DNA of 51,541 nucleotides from Spirochaetales bacterium (GTDB lineage Bacteria > Spirochaetota > Spirochaetia > DSM-2461), in assembly GCA_016936555.1 (NCBI GenBank), contig JAFGXR010000025.1:1-51541 (forward strand). The letters are read 5' to 3'. Each line of letters opens with the position of its first letter. Within the stretch, counting starts at the first letter, position 1. Shown one piece after another: positions 25,442-32,569 of this stretch. Both the position numbers and the translations under genes were made by a program. The notes under the pieces are model-generated. The model ran no database searches. It saw nothing but the letters and a program-made list of their open reading frames with translations, and had not been told where the DNA came from.

Positions 25442-27424
25442 ATGGCCGATAGAAGTCAGAAAAAAGAAGACGCTCTGCACAAGCTGCCTTTGAGAATTAC
25501 CGATACGACACTGAGAGACGCTCATCAGTCCCTCTGGGCAACCAGAATGAGGACATCCGACATTATGGATATTATCGATACGATAGACCAGGCCGGATAT
25601 TACTCTCTCGAAATGTGGGGAGGGGCCACCTTTGATGTCTGCATGCGCTTTCTGAGGGAAAACCCCTGGGAGAGATTGCGGGAAGTGAAAAAGAGAGCGA
25701 CGAAAACGCCCCTTCAGATGCTTCTCCGCGGACAGAACGCCGTGGGATACCGCAATTACTCCGATGATGTTATCGATAAATTCGTAGCGCTGGCAGCTAA
25801 AAACGGAATCGATATTTTCCGGATCTTCGATGCGCTGAATGATACGAGAAACCTTGAGGCGGCCATCAAAGCCGTCAAAAAACACGGCGGACACGCTCAG
25901 GGGACACTGGCCTATACAACATCTCCGGTCCATACGGTTGAAAAATACGTAGGATATGCGAAAGAACAGGTTCAGCTCGGTGTGGATTCGCTCTGCATCA
26001 AGGATATGGCGGGAATCCTCAGCCCCATTATGGCGGAAAAACTGGTATCGGCCCTGATCAAGGAAGTCGATGTCCCCATACAGATCCATGCCCACGCCAC
26101 AAGCGGCATGGCGACCCCGACGTACGTGGAGGGAGTCAGAGCCGGAGCGGGCGCCATTGACTGTTCGATCTCCAGCATGGCCGGTTTCACAGCCCAGCCG
26201 CCGGTCGAAACGCTCGCCGCTATTTTCAACGAAACGAACTATGCCACGAACCTCGATTTCGACGCTCTGGCGAAAATATCAGCCTATTTCAGCAAACTGA
26301 AGCACAAAAGAGCCCACAAGAGCACGGTTATGGATTCTATTATCGATCCCGGCATTCTTGTTCATCAGATCCCCGGTGGGATGATCTCCAATTTCCGGTC
26401 CCAGCTCGATATGCAGGGTGCCCTCGATAAGCTCGATGACGCCCTTGAAGAAGTGACTGCTGTCCGGAAGGATCTCGGTTATCCCCCTCTGGTAACACCG
26501 ACCAGCCAGATCGTCGGAACCCAGGCTGTTATGAACGTCCTGGCCGGCGAGCGCTATGCCATGGTTCCCAACGAAGTGAAAGAATATGTCCGGGGCAAAT
26601 ACGGACGCTCCCCCGCTCCCATCGATCCGGAGTTTATCAAAAAGATTCTCGGAGACGAAAAGCCCATCGACCACAGGCCGGCCGATGATATAAAACCCAT
26701 GCTTCCCACCATAGCCAACGATCTGGAAGCGGGACTGATCCGGGAAGACGAGGATGTCCTGTCCTACGCCATGTTCCCCGAAGTGGCTATCGAATTTTTC
26801 AAGTGGAGAAATCAGCCCGAGGGGGAAAGAGACCCCATCCCCGCCGATCTGGAAATGGAAGCCGATACATCAACAGCCGATGTGAAAACGGCTGAACTCC
26901 CGCTGAAGCAGGGTACGGGAAAGGCCGATGCCGACCAGCTGGTCCATACGAACGACTATACGGGAATAGCCCATGTAATAGCCCAGACAGCCGGTCTCAA
27001 TCTCGACGAGCTTTCCATCCGCAAAGGGGATTTTTCAATTGATATCAGAGCTAACGGCGCAGCGCCCCGTCCCTTCGCACAGCCTGCGGCCGCCGCTCAG
27101 GCCGCAGCTCCCGCACCGGCTGAACCGGCCGCATCTCCTGAGGAAAAAGCCGCTCCCGCAGCATCTTCCGCCGGGAGTGCATCGGCCTATGAGAACGCAG
27201 TAAAGGCCCCGCTTGTCGGAACCTTCTACGCCGCATCGGAACCGGGACAGCCTCCCTTCGTAAAACTGGGCGATTCTGTTAAAGCCGGGGATACGGTCTG
27301 TATTGTTGAAGCCATGAAGCTATTCAATGAGATCAAGGCGTCAAAAGACGGAGTGATCGATGCCATTTTCTACAAAGATGGTGATAAGGTTTCCAAAGGC
27401 GATGTCCTTATCGGTTTGAAATAA
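25442..27424 (+). CDS. oadA: Pyruvate/oxaloacetate carboxyltransferase fused to a BCCP-like biotin domain
   Basis: 660 aa. Residues 1-470 are the carboxyltransferase of pyruvate carboxylase subunit B / oxaloacetate decarboxylase alpha: RITDTTLRDAHQSLWATRM, GQNAVGYRNY, KDMAGIL and the metal motif HAHATSG, then the PYC_OADA domain. After an Ala/Pro linker the C-terminus is built like AccB: LNLDELSIRKGDFSIDI (BCCP N-terminal helix) near 521, KAPLVGTFYAA, and biotinyl Lys626 in VEAMKLFNEI. The carrier sequence matches BCCP more than typical OadA ends (EAMKMxxEI). No separate accB or accC is present here. It may serve both anaplerosis and acetyl-CoA carboxylase. AGGAG precedes the ATG. Confidence 0.9.
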   Translation: MADRSQKKEDALHKLPLRITDTTLRDAHQSLWATRMRTSDIMDIIDTIDQAGYYSLEMWGGATFDVCMRFLRENPWERLREVKKRATKTPLQMLLRGQNAVGYRNYSDDVIDKFVALAAKNGIDIFRIFDALNDTRNLEAAIKAVKKHGGHAQGTLAYTTSPVHTVEKYVGYAKEQVQLGVDSLCIKDMAGILSPIMAEKLVSALIKEVDVPIQIHAHATSGMATPTYVEGVRAGAGAIDCSISSMAGFTAQPPVETLAAIFNETNYATNLDFDALAKISAYFSKLKHKRAHKSTVMDSIIDPGILVHQIPGGMISNFRSQLDMQGALDKLDDALEEVTAVRKDLGYPPLVTPTSQIVGTQAVMNVLAGERYAMVPNEVKEYVRGKYGRSPAPIDPEFIKKILGDEKPIDHRPADDIKPMLPTIANDLEAGLIREDEDVLSYAMFPEVAIEFFKWRNQPEGERDPIPADLEMEADTSTADVKTAELPLKQGTGKADADQLVHTNDYTGIAHVIAQTAGLNLDELSIRKGDFSIDIRANGAAPRPFAQPAAAAQAAAPAPAEPAASPEEKAAPAASSAGSASAYENAVKAPLVGTFYAASEPGQPPFVKLGDSVKAGDTVCIVEAMKLFNEIKASKDGVIDAIFYKDGDKVSKGDVLIGLK

Positions 27425-27445
27425 TATAAAAAACAGTAATTGAAA

Positions 27446-27481
27446 GGGATTGTTCCGCAGCGGGACAATCCCTATTTTTTT
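27446..27481 (+). terminator. Intrinsic terminator of the acc operon
   Basis: Arms GGGATTGTTCCGC (27446-27458) and GCGGGACAATCCC (27460-27472), with one G-U pair, followed by TATTTTTTTC. On the minus strand the same hairpin, followed by a weaker T-rich stretch, could also end the plsY transcript. Confidence 0.85.
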
Positions 27482-28107
27482 CTTTTTCTGCCGAACCTGT
27501 TCTCCGTCCCTTTTATCAGGCGGACAATATTCTTTCTGTGAAGGACCGTTATAACAATGGCGGTCGCAATAAAAAAGATTTGCTGTTCAGGAGTGTAGGT
27601 ATATCCGGCATGCCGGGTAAAAACATAATAGAAAACCGGGAGAAACCAGGCTGCGGCCAGAGAGGCTACCGAAACATATCCGGTCAGGAAAGCTATTACC
27701 AGGAAGAGAAAAAGACAGGCCGGCAAGGCCGGAGGAAAGAGCGCGGAAACACCTCCTGCACCCGATGCGACAGCCTTCCCACCTTTGAATCCCGACCAGA
27801 GGGGAAAGACATGGCCAAGGACAACGGCGCTCAGAATCAGGAGTTTAAGAAGTAATTGATTGTCCCACTGGATTCTGAAAAGACCGGAGAGCCATTCGCT
27901 GTAGAAAACAGGGAAAAAAGCTTTGGAAAAATCAAAGAGAGCAACGGGCAGCGCGGCTTTCACACCGAGAATCCGGAAGACATTGGTGGCGCCGGCATTC
28001 CCGCTCCCCTCCTTTCGAATATCCTTTCCTGTGAGAATGAATCCGGCCAGAAGGGCAGCAGGAACAGAGCCGATGAGATAGGCTGCCCCGATGAGAACAA
28101 ATGTCAT
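27472..28107 (-). CDS. plsY: Acyl-phosphate:glycerol-3-phosphate acyltransferase PlsY
   Basis: 211 aa, multi-pass inner-membrane enzyme that makes lysophosphatidate from acyl-phosphate and glycerol-3-phosphate. Conserved motifs are present: YLIGSVP near the N-terminus, GKDIRKEGSGNAGATN (motif 1), and GHVFPLWSGFKGGKAVAS (motif 2, glycerol-phosphate binding). The basic C-terminus is KRKK. Its ATG overlaps the stop of the upstream DUF1295 gene by 4 bp. The acyl-phosphate substrate is what fatty-acid kinase produces, and that kinase is encoded 1.8 kb away on the other strand. Confidence 0.94.
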   Translation of the reverse strand: MTFVLIGAAYLIGSVPAALLAGFILTGKDIRKEGSGNAGATNVFRILGVKAALPVALFDFSKAFFPVFYSEWLSGLFRIQWDNQLLLKLLILSAVVLGHVFPLWSGFKGGKAVASGAGGVSALFPPALPACLFLFLVIAFLTGYVSVASLAAAWFLPVFYYVFTRHAGYTYTPEQQIFFIATAIVITVLHRKNIVRLIKGTENRFGRKRKK

Positions 28108-28913
28108 GTATTATCTTCCCTGACAGACTTGGGAGGTAAAGGAACTAATAAACTGGTCTTGTCCCGGTATGAACGATAGAGCGGATTTTCTCCGTATTTC
28201 TTTTCTGCGCTTTTCTCCAGAAGAGGAATTCCGCTGACGAAGAGAAGCAGAAGAGTTATAAAAACCGGTCCCGCAACAGTCAGAAACTTCAAGCCGCCCA
28301 GAGCCGGGGTAACAACAACAAAAAGCCCCCACCAGACAAGCATTTCACCGAAATAATTGGGGTGACGGGAGTATTTCCACAACCCTTTTTCAATCCACAA
28401 CTCTTTATTCTCTTCATGACTCTTAAAACGGAATTTCTGATGATCGCTCACGCTCTCGAGAACAAACCCGATTGCAAAAAGGGCAAAACCAATAAAGTGG
28501 AGATAGAGATTGAAAGGGACTTCCCGAACTGCCAGAAAAATGGTGATCGGCAGCATAATGACCCATACCGCTATCATCTGCAGAACCCAGAATCGGATCA
28601 GATTGGCAGGGTTGCTGCGTTTGTCGTCAAAGCGCTCATCTGTTTTTGTTATAACTATCCGCAGAAAGAGATAGCCGCCCAATCTGAGAGCCCATAAGAG
28701 GACAGCCGCAGCGACAAGCAGCTGAACGTATGTGAAATCCGGACCTGCCGCGAAGAGAAGAACAGGAGCCAGAACAGCGAAAGTCAGGCTGTAGGACAGA
28801 TCAGTCACTTTGTCTGTTTTAAAAATCAAAGCCACAAGGAAAAAGGCAAAGTTAATGCCGAAGCTGAATAGAAAGGAAGCCAGAAGAGGCTGGCTATTGA
28901 TAAGCTGTATCAT
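28104..28913 (-). CDS. DUF1295 integral membrane protein (ICMT/steroid-reductase-like)
   Basis: 269 aa. About six to seven TM segments. The C-terminal half carries the signature of DUF1295 and related isoprenylcysteine-methyltransferase or steroid-reductase folds: WKYSRHPNYFGEMLVWWGLF, then FLSGIPLLEKSAEKKYG near the end. Members are presumed lipid-modifying enzymes using NADPH or SAM; the reaction is unknown. The ATG at 28913 is chosen because GGAG lies 6 nt upstream; the frame stays open to 29054, over the small upstream gene. It overlaps plsY by 4 bp, which supports a role in lipid metabolism. Confidence 0.82.
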   Translation of the reverse strand: MIQLINSQPLLASFLFSFGINFAFFLVALIFKTDKVTDLSYSLTFAVLAPVLLFAAGPDFTYVQLLVAAAVLLWALRLGGYLFLRIVITKTDERFDDKRSNPANLIRFWVLQMIAVWVIMLPITIFLAVREVPFNLYLHFIGFALFAIGFVLESVSDHQKFRFKSHEENKELWIEKGLWKYSRHPNYFGEMLVWWGLFVVVTPALGGLKFLTVAGPVFITLLLLFVSGIPLLEKSAEKKYGENPLYRSYRDKTSLLVPLPPKSVREDNT

Positions 28914-28938
28914 ATTTTCTCCATAAGTATAGATAATT

Positions 28939-29151
28939 TCAGTTAAAACCAATTTCGACGGATCGCCCGAACCGGGATCGGCCAAATCTGGTCTGGCCGT
29001 GAATTTCCAGTATCGATCCGTTTTTATTGTCGACGACAATATCCGCATGATCAATGAAAAGCCTGAGGAAAGCAGATTTTAAAGACATATCCAGTAAGAT
29101 TATGTCATCTGAGCCGTTGTACTTCTTCACTTGTTTTCTCTCCTTCTCCAT
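28939..29151 (-). CDS. Small basic protein of unknown function
   Basis: 70 aa, no recognised domain. Supported by a good ribosome-binding site (GGGAG, 5 nt before the ATG) and by position: it is the first frame of the minus-strand unit and ends 25 bp before the DUF1295 gene. The N-terminus is charged (MEKERKQVKKY); the middle, IILLDMSLKSAFLRLF, looks amphipathic; the end holds a tandem RFGRS-RFGRS. There is no TM segment or signal peptide. It could be a short regulatory or leader protein, or not expressed at all. Confidence 0.5.
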   Translation of the reverse strand: MEKERKQVKKYNGSDDIILLDMSLKSAFLRLFIDHADIVVDNKNGSILEIHGQTRFGRSRFGRSVEIGFN

Positions 29152-29342
29152 AGGAACTCCCTGGCTGAGAGGGGTAATGAAAAATCAAAATATATCTTAA
29201 TGCTATATTTATATTCACTTAAACATCTTTTTTTAACTATATTAGTAATTATTATTACTATTTGCAATTTATTTCTTTCCTTTTGATTTCTTTTTGATAT
29301 ATTTTATTTTGTAAGCTTATTAATTCGGGAGGAAAACAAAAT
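29152..29342. other. AT-rich divergent promoter region between two lipid operons
   Basis: 191 bp, strongly AT-rich, between the small-ORF/DUF1295/plsY unit (minus) and the lipocalin/fatty-acid kinase unit (plus). It contains a dyad TAGTAAT-TATT-ATTACTA at 29243-29260 and several overlapping -10-like hexamers, so exact promoters cannot be fixed by eye. The lipocalin gene has a GGGAGGA site. Confidence 0.55.
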
Positions 29343-29894
29343 ATGCGTTTGTTGTTTATCAGTTTTTTCTCTCTTATATTTTGTGCAGGAGCAATTATGA
29401 TTGTATCAGCTTCGGGAAATAAAGAACCTTACCATCGGACCGTAGACTATGTAGACCTCCAGCGCTTCTCCGGAGACTGGTATGTCATCGCCCTTATGCC
29501 GACGGTATTCGAAAAAGGCGCTTCCCATGGAATAGAAAACTACTCCATAGACGGCGAAGGAAATATACGGGTTCGTTACACTTTCCTGAAGGGGGCGGAG
29601 AATCCTAAAAAGAAAGTCATGTATCAGAGAGGCTGGGTTTATGATTTTGAGACCAATGCTGAATGGCGTGTGCAGCCTCTTTGGCCTCTGAAGCTGCCTT
29701 ATTACGTTTTGGAGCTTGCTGAAGATTACTCCTATACCGTTATCGGTACAAATAATTATAAATACCTTTGGATAATGGCCCGCTCCCACGTCATGGAAAC
29801 CAGAGTTCTCGAAGGCATTATAAACAGGATGGCAGAAAGAGGTTTCAACAGAAAGGACATCATAGAAATGGAACAAAGGGGGACTGCAGAATGA
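29343..29894 (+). CDS. Secreted bacterial lipocalin (Blc-like)
   Basis: 183 aa. The N-terminal 24 residues form a signal peptide. A Cys follows LIF, which is not a normal lipobox, so cleavage after VSA seems likelier and the protein should be soluble in the periplasm. Lipocalin signatures: FSGDWYVIALMP (the GxW motif), a beta-barrel core with YQRGWVYD and YVLELAEDYSYTVIGTNNYKYLWIMAR (second and third conserved regions), and a C-terminal helix. E. coli Blc binds fatty acids and lysophospholipids. Its stop overlaps the ATG of the fatty-acid kinase gene (ATGA), so the two are translationally coupled. Confidence 0.9.
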   Translation: MRLLFISFFSLIFCAGAIMIVSASGNKEPYHRTVDYVDLQRFSGDWYVIALMPTVFEKGASHGIENYSIDGEGNIRVRYTFLKGAENPKKKVMYQRGWVYDFETNAEWRVQPLWPLKLPYYVLELAEDYSYTVIGTNNYKYLWIMARSHVMETRVLEGIINRMAERGFNRKDIIEMEQRGTAE

Positions 29895-31693
29895 GCGATG
29901 ATGTTATGAACGGCTATCAGATTTATCATGGTTTTCTCGCCGGAGTCATGAGTATCAACAAGGAAAAGCAGCATTTGAACCGGATCAATGTTTTCCCCGT
30001 TGCCGACGGGGATACGGGAAACAATATGGTGAGAACGGTTAAGATGATTGCCAAGCGGCTTGAAACCTCTCGTTCGGCATCAGACGTTCTATCCCGCATT
30101 GCGAGACTGTCTCTCGATAGCGCAAGGGGTAATTCGGGAATGATATTTTCACAATACCTGAACGGTCTTGCCATTCATACAGAAGGGAAGGACACTCTTT
30201 CCGTGGATGATTTCGCCTTTGCCGCTAAAGAATCTGTTCATATGGCATACAAGGCTATGGAAAAACCCGTCGAAGGGACAATTCTGACAGTTCTGAGAGC
30301 CTGGTCAGAATCTCTCTATCAGCACAGCGTCGAGAACCATCCTCCCGGAGAGATATTCAAGAGAGCTTTCGACAAGGCAGCCCAGGTTCTGGAAAAAACC
30401 AGAGATCAGCTCCAGGTACTGAAAGAAAATAATGTCATAGATGCCGGAGCCCTGGGTTTTGTTTCCTTTCTGCAAGGTGTAGAGACCCTCCGTTTTCAGG
30501 GGCCGGTCCCTTTATCTTTCAGACGACAACTTCTCGCGGGGAATGACCTGGTTTCAATGGAAGGAAATATGAGCCGTCACAAAAACAGCTCCGCACCGCC
30601 GTTCAGATACTGTACGGAGTTTCTCATCGGCAACAGGCTTGAGAATCGGGAAAATCTGAAGAAAGAGCTAAGCCCTCTGGGAGATTCTCTGATAATTAAC
30701 GAAGGCAAAGAGAAGACAAGGATTCACATTCATACGAGCCTTCCCCATGAGGCTGCGGATATTTTACGGAGATACGGGGCAATTGAAGAGGAAAAGGCCG
30801 ACGATATGGTCAGACAGCAGCAGGTCGTCAATGCACGGAAGAGCTCTGTAGCGGTCCTGACTGATTCCATCGCCGATATCCCCCAGGAGATCCTCGATGA
30901 AGAGCAGATCCATGTGATAAACCTGAAGCTCAACTGGGACGATGCGGAATATCTCGACCGCATTACCATGACTCCGGAACAGTTCTACAGAGAACAGCAG
31001 ACAAGGACTTCTTTTCCCGGCAGCTCAGTTCCAGAGCCGGGCCGGATCGATTCAATTTATCAATATCTGACCGATTATTACGATTCTGTCATTGTTCTGC
31101 CTGTAGCCAGATCGCTCAGCGGCACGTGGAACCAGATGACTCAATCGGCTCTTCCCTATAACAGCGTCAAAAAACGCATTGCCGTTGTTGACACCTGTCT
31201 CAATTCAGTAGCCCAGGGGTTGCTTGTCAGGGAAATTGCCCGTCAGGCAAACGGTGGCAGTACTCTTGAAGAGCTGGTAACCGCCGCTGAAGATCTCAAA
31301 AAAAGAATTCGCATTTACGTAAGTGTCAGCACATTTAAATATATGGTGAAGGGAGGAAGAGTCAGCCCGCTGAAAGGGCTTATAGCCTCCCTTCTCCACC
31401 TCAAACCGATTGTATCTCTCGATGCGACAGGAAAGGGAAAGGCTTTCGATAAAGCGTTTTCCCGAGCCGGTCTTATAAAGAAAATTATTTCCATTATGAA
31501 AAAGACATCAGAGACAAAAGGCATTCAATCATACGCCATAGTTCATGGAGCGGCAGAAAAGAAAGCTGATGAGTTCGCCAGGGCTTTGAATGACGCTACA
31601 GGTACGGCACCCGATTACATTACTTCCATTTCCCCCATAGTGGGCATGCACTCGGGACGGGGAGCTCTGGCAATCGGTGTCATAGAAAAGTAA
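29891..31693 (+). CDS. Fatty-acid kinase, FakA (DAK2) fused to FakB (DegV)
   Basis: 600 aa. Residues 8-205 are a DhaL/DAK2 ATP-binding domain with NVFPVADGDTGNNM, where Asp39 and Asp41 should hold magnesium. The middle domain has Cys241 and His279/His281 (RIHIHT), matching the zinc triad reported for S. aureus FakA. From about residue 320 comes a complete DegV domain: LTDSIADIP, TSFPGSSVPEPG, RSLSGTWN, KYMVKGGRVS and VGMHSGRGALAIG, the fatty-acid-binding set of FakB. The expected reaction is fatty acid + ATP to acyl-phosphate, the PlsY substrate. The start at 29891 overlaps the lipocalin stop; the longer frame to 29768 lies inside that gene. Confidence 0.88.
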   Translation: MSDDVMNGYQIYHGFLAGVMSINKEKQHLNRINVFPVADGDTGNNMVRTVKMIAKRLETSRSASDVLSRIARLSLDSARGNSGMIFSQYLNGLAIHTEGKDTLSVDDFAFAAKESVHMAYKAMEKPVEGTILTVLRAWSESLYQHSVENHPPGEIFKRAFDKAAQVLEKTRDQLQVLKENNVIDAGALGFVSFLQGVETLRFQGPVPLSFRRQLLAGNDLVSMEGNMSRHKNSSAPPFRYCTEFLIGNRLENRENLKKELSPLGDSLIINEGKEKTRIHIHTSLPHEAADILRRYGAIEEEKADDMVRQQQVVNARKSSVAVLTDSIADIPQEILDEEQIHVINLKLNWDDAEYLDRITMTPEQFYREQQTRTSFPGSSVPEPGRIDSIYQYLTDYYDSVIVLPVARSLSGTWNQMTQSALPYNSVKKRIAVVDTCLNSVAQGLLVREIARQANGGSTLEELVTAAEDLKKRIRIYVSVSTFKYMVKGGRVSPLKGLIASLLHLKPIVSLDATGKGKAFDKAFSRAGLIKKIISIMKKTSETKGIQSYAIVHGAAEKKADEFARALNDATGTAPDYITSISPIVGMHSGRGALAIGVIEK

Positions 31694-31704
31694 GGAGTTA
31701 TAAA

Positions 31705-32568
31705 ATGAGAAAAATCACTATTATCACAGCTTTATTATTCGCGATTTCGGCGAATAGCCTATTCAGTCTATCATGGGATGAAGAGAGCCTGATCAACAAG
31801 CCCGACAGCCTTTTCAAGTTTAACGCCGAAGTGGAAGGCGGGGTGACCAAAGTGCTCTACCACCACTATCAGAACGGGGATGCCGGAACCGATTTCGATT
31901 TTGTCACCATGGGAGGCCAGGAGATCCTCTTCCCCTTCAGCCGCGTAGAAGCGGGAATCGTTTTAGCGGACAGACATATATTCAATGCCCTCTATCAGCC
32001 TCTGATCGTCAATACGGAAGTGACATTCCGCGATGATGTGACTGTCGATCAGGTCACTTTTGCCTCTGGAACACCAATGGACATCCAGTACGGCTTTTCC
32101 TTCTGGCGCTTTACCTACGGCTTTGATTTTTTCAAGCGGAAAGATCTCGATGTGGTAGCCGGCGTGGCTCTCCAGCTGAGAAACGCTTCCATCATCTTCT
32201 CGGAAAAAAACGGAGCACAGTCCACGACGAGCCAGAACCTGGGACTGGTACCGGCCCTCTACGTCGCCGCCGAATACCGCTTCCCCTCGGGCATCGGCCT
32301 GGGCTTTGAAGCCACGGGAATCTATGCCAGCTCGGCTTTTTTCAACGGAGCGGATTTCGAGTTCGAAGGCAGTCTCCTCGACACGTCCCTCAGAGTTTTA
32401 TTCCCTCTTAAAAACGGCATCGATACATTTGTCAATGTCCGCTTTCTCGGAGGAACTTCCGATGGAGTCAGCCAGTATGAAGACCGCTTCTGGACCCAAA
32501 CCATAGAAAACTATTCAACGAACAATCTGGCCACTTTGAATTTCTCCATCGGTCTGAGAATCCGGTAA
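31705..32568 (+). CDS. Predicted outer-membrane beta-barrel protein
   Basis: 287 aa. A signal peptide of about 21 residues (MRKITIITALLFAISANSLFS) is followed by alternating hydrophobic/polar stretches rich in aromatic residues and glycines, ending in a beta-strand with NFSIGLRIR. This is the pattern of an outer-membrane barrel of roughly 10-14 strands. I do not recognise a family; FadL motifs are not evident. It starts 11 bp after the fatty-acid kinase gene with a strong AAGGAG, so it belongs to that operon. Location and neighbours suggest a lipid-uptake channel or sensor, which is inference. Confidence 0.7.
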   Translation: MRKITIITALLFAISANSLFSLSWDEESLINKPDSLFKFNAEVEGGVTKVLYHHYQNGDAGTDFDFVTMGGQEILFPFSRVEAGIVLADRHIFNALYQPLIVNTEVTFRDDVTVDQVTFASGTPMDIQYGFSFWRFTYGFDFFKRKDLDVVAGVALQLRNASIIFSEKNGAQSTTSQNLGLVPALYVAAEYRFPSGIGLGFEATGIYASSAFFNGADFEFEGSLLDTSLRVLFPLKNGIDTFVNVRFLGGTSDGVSQYEDRFWTQTIENYSTNNLATLNFSIGLRIR

Positions 32569-32569
32569 A

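Noticed and set aside
27051-27236. Repetitive Ala/Pro-coding stretch, possible repeat
   Set aside because: It is the low-complexity linker of the biotin carrier domain, normal for BCCP-type proteins.
27472-29054. The DUF1295 frame starting at 29054
   Set aside because: The upstream 47 codons overlap the small gene and precede a good ribosome-binding site at 28913 with a hydrophobic N-terminus.
29768-29890. N-terminal extension of the fatty-acid kinase
   Set aside because: It lies within the lipocalin gene in another frame and has no family similarity. The ATGA overlap at 29891 is a clean start.
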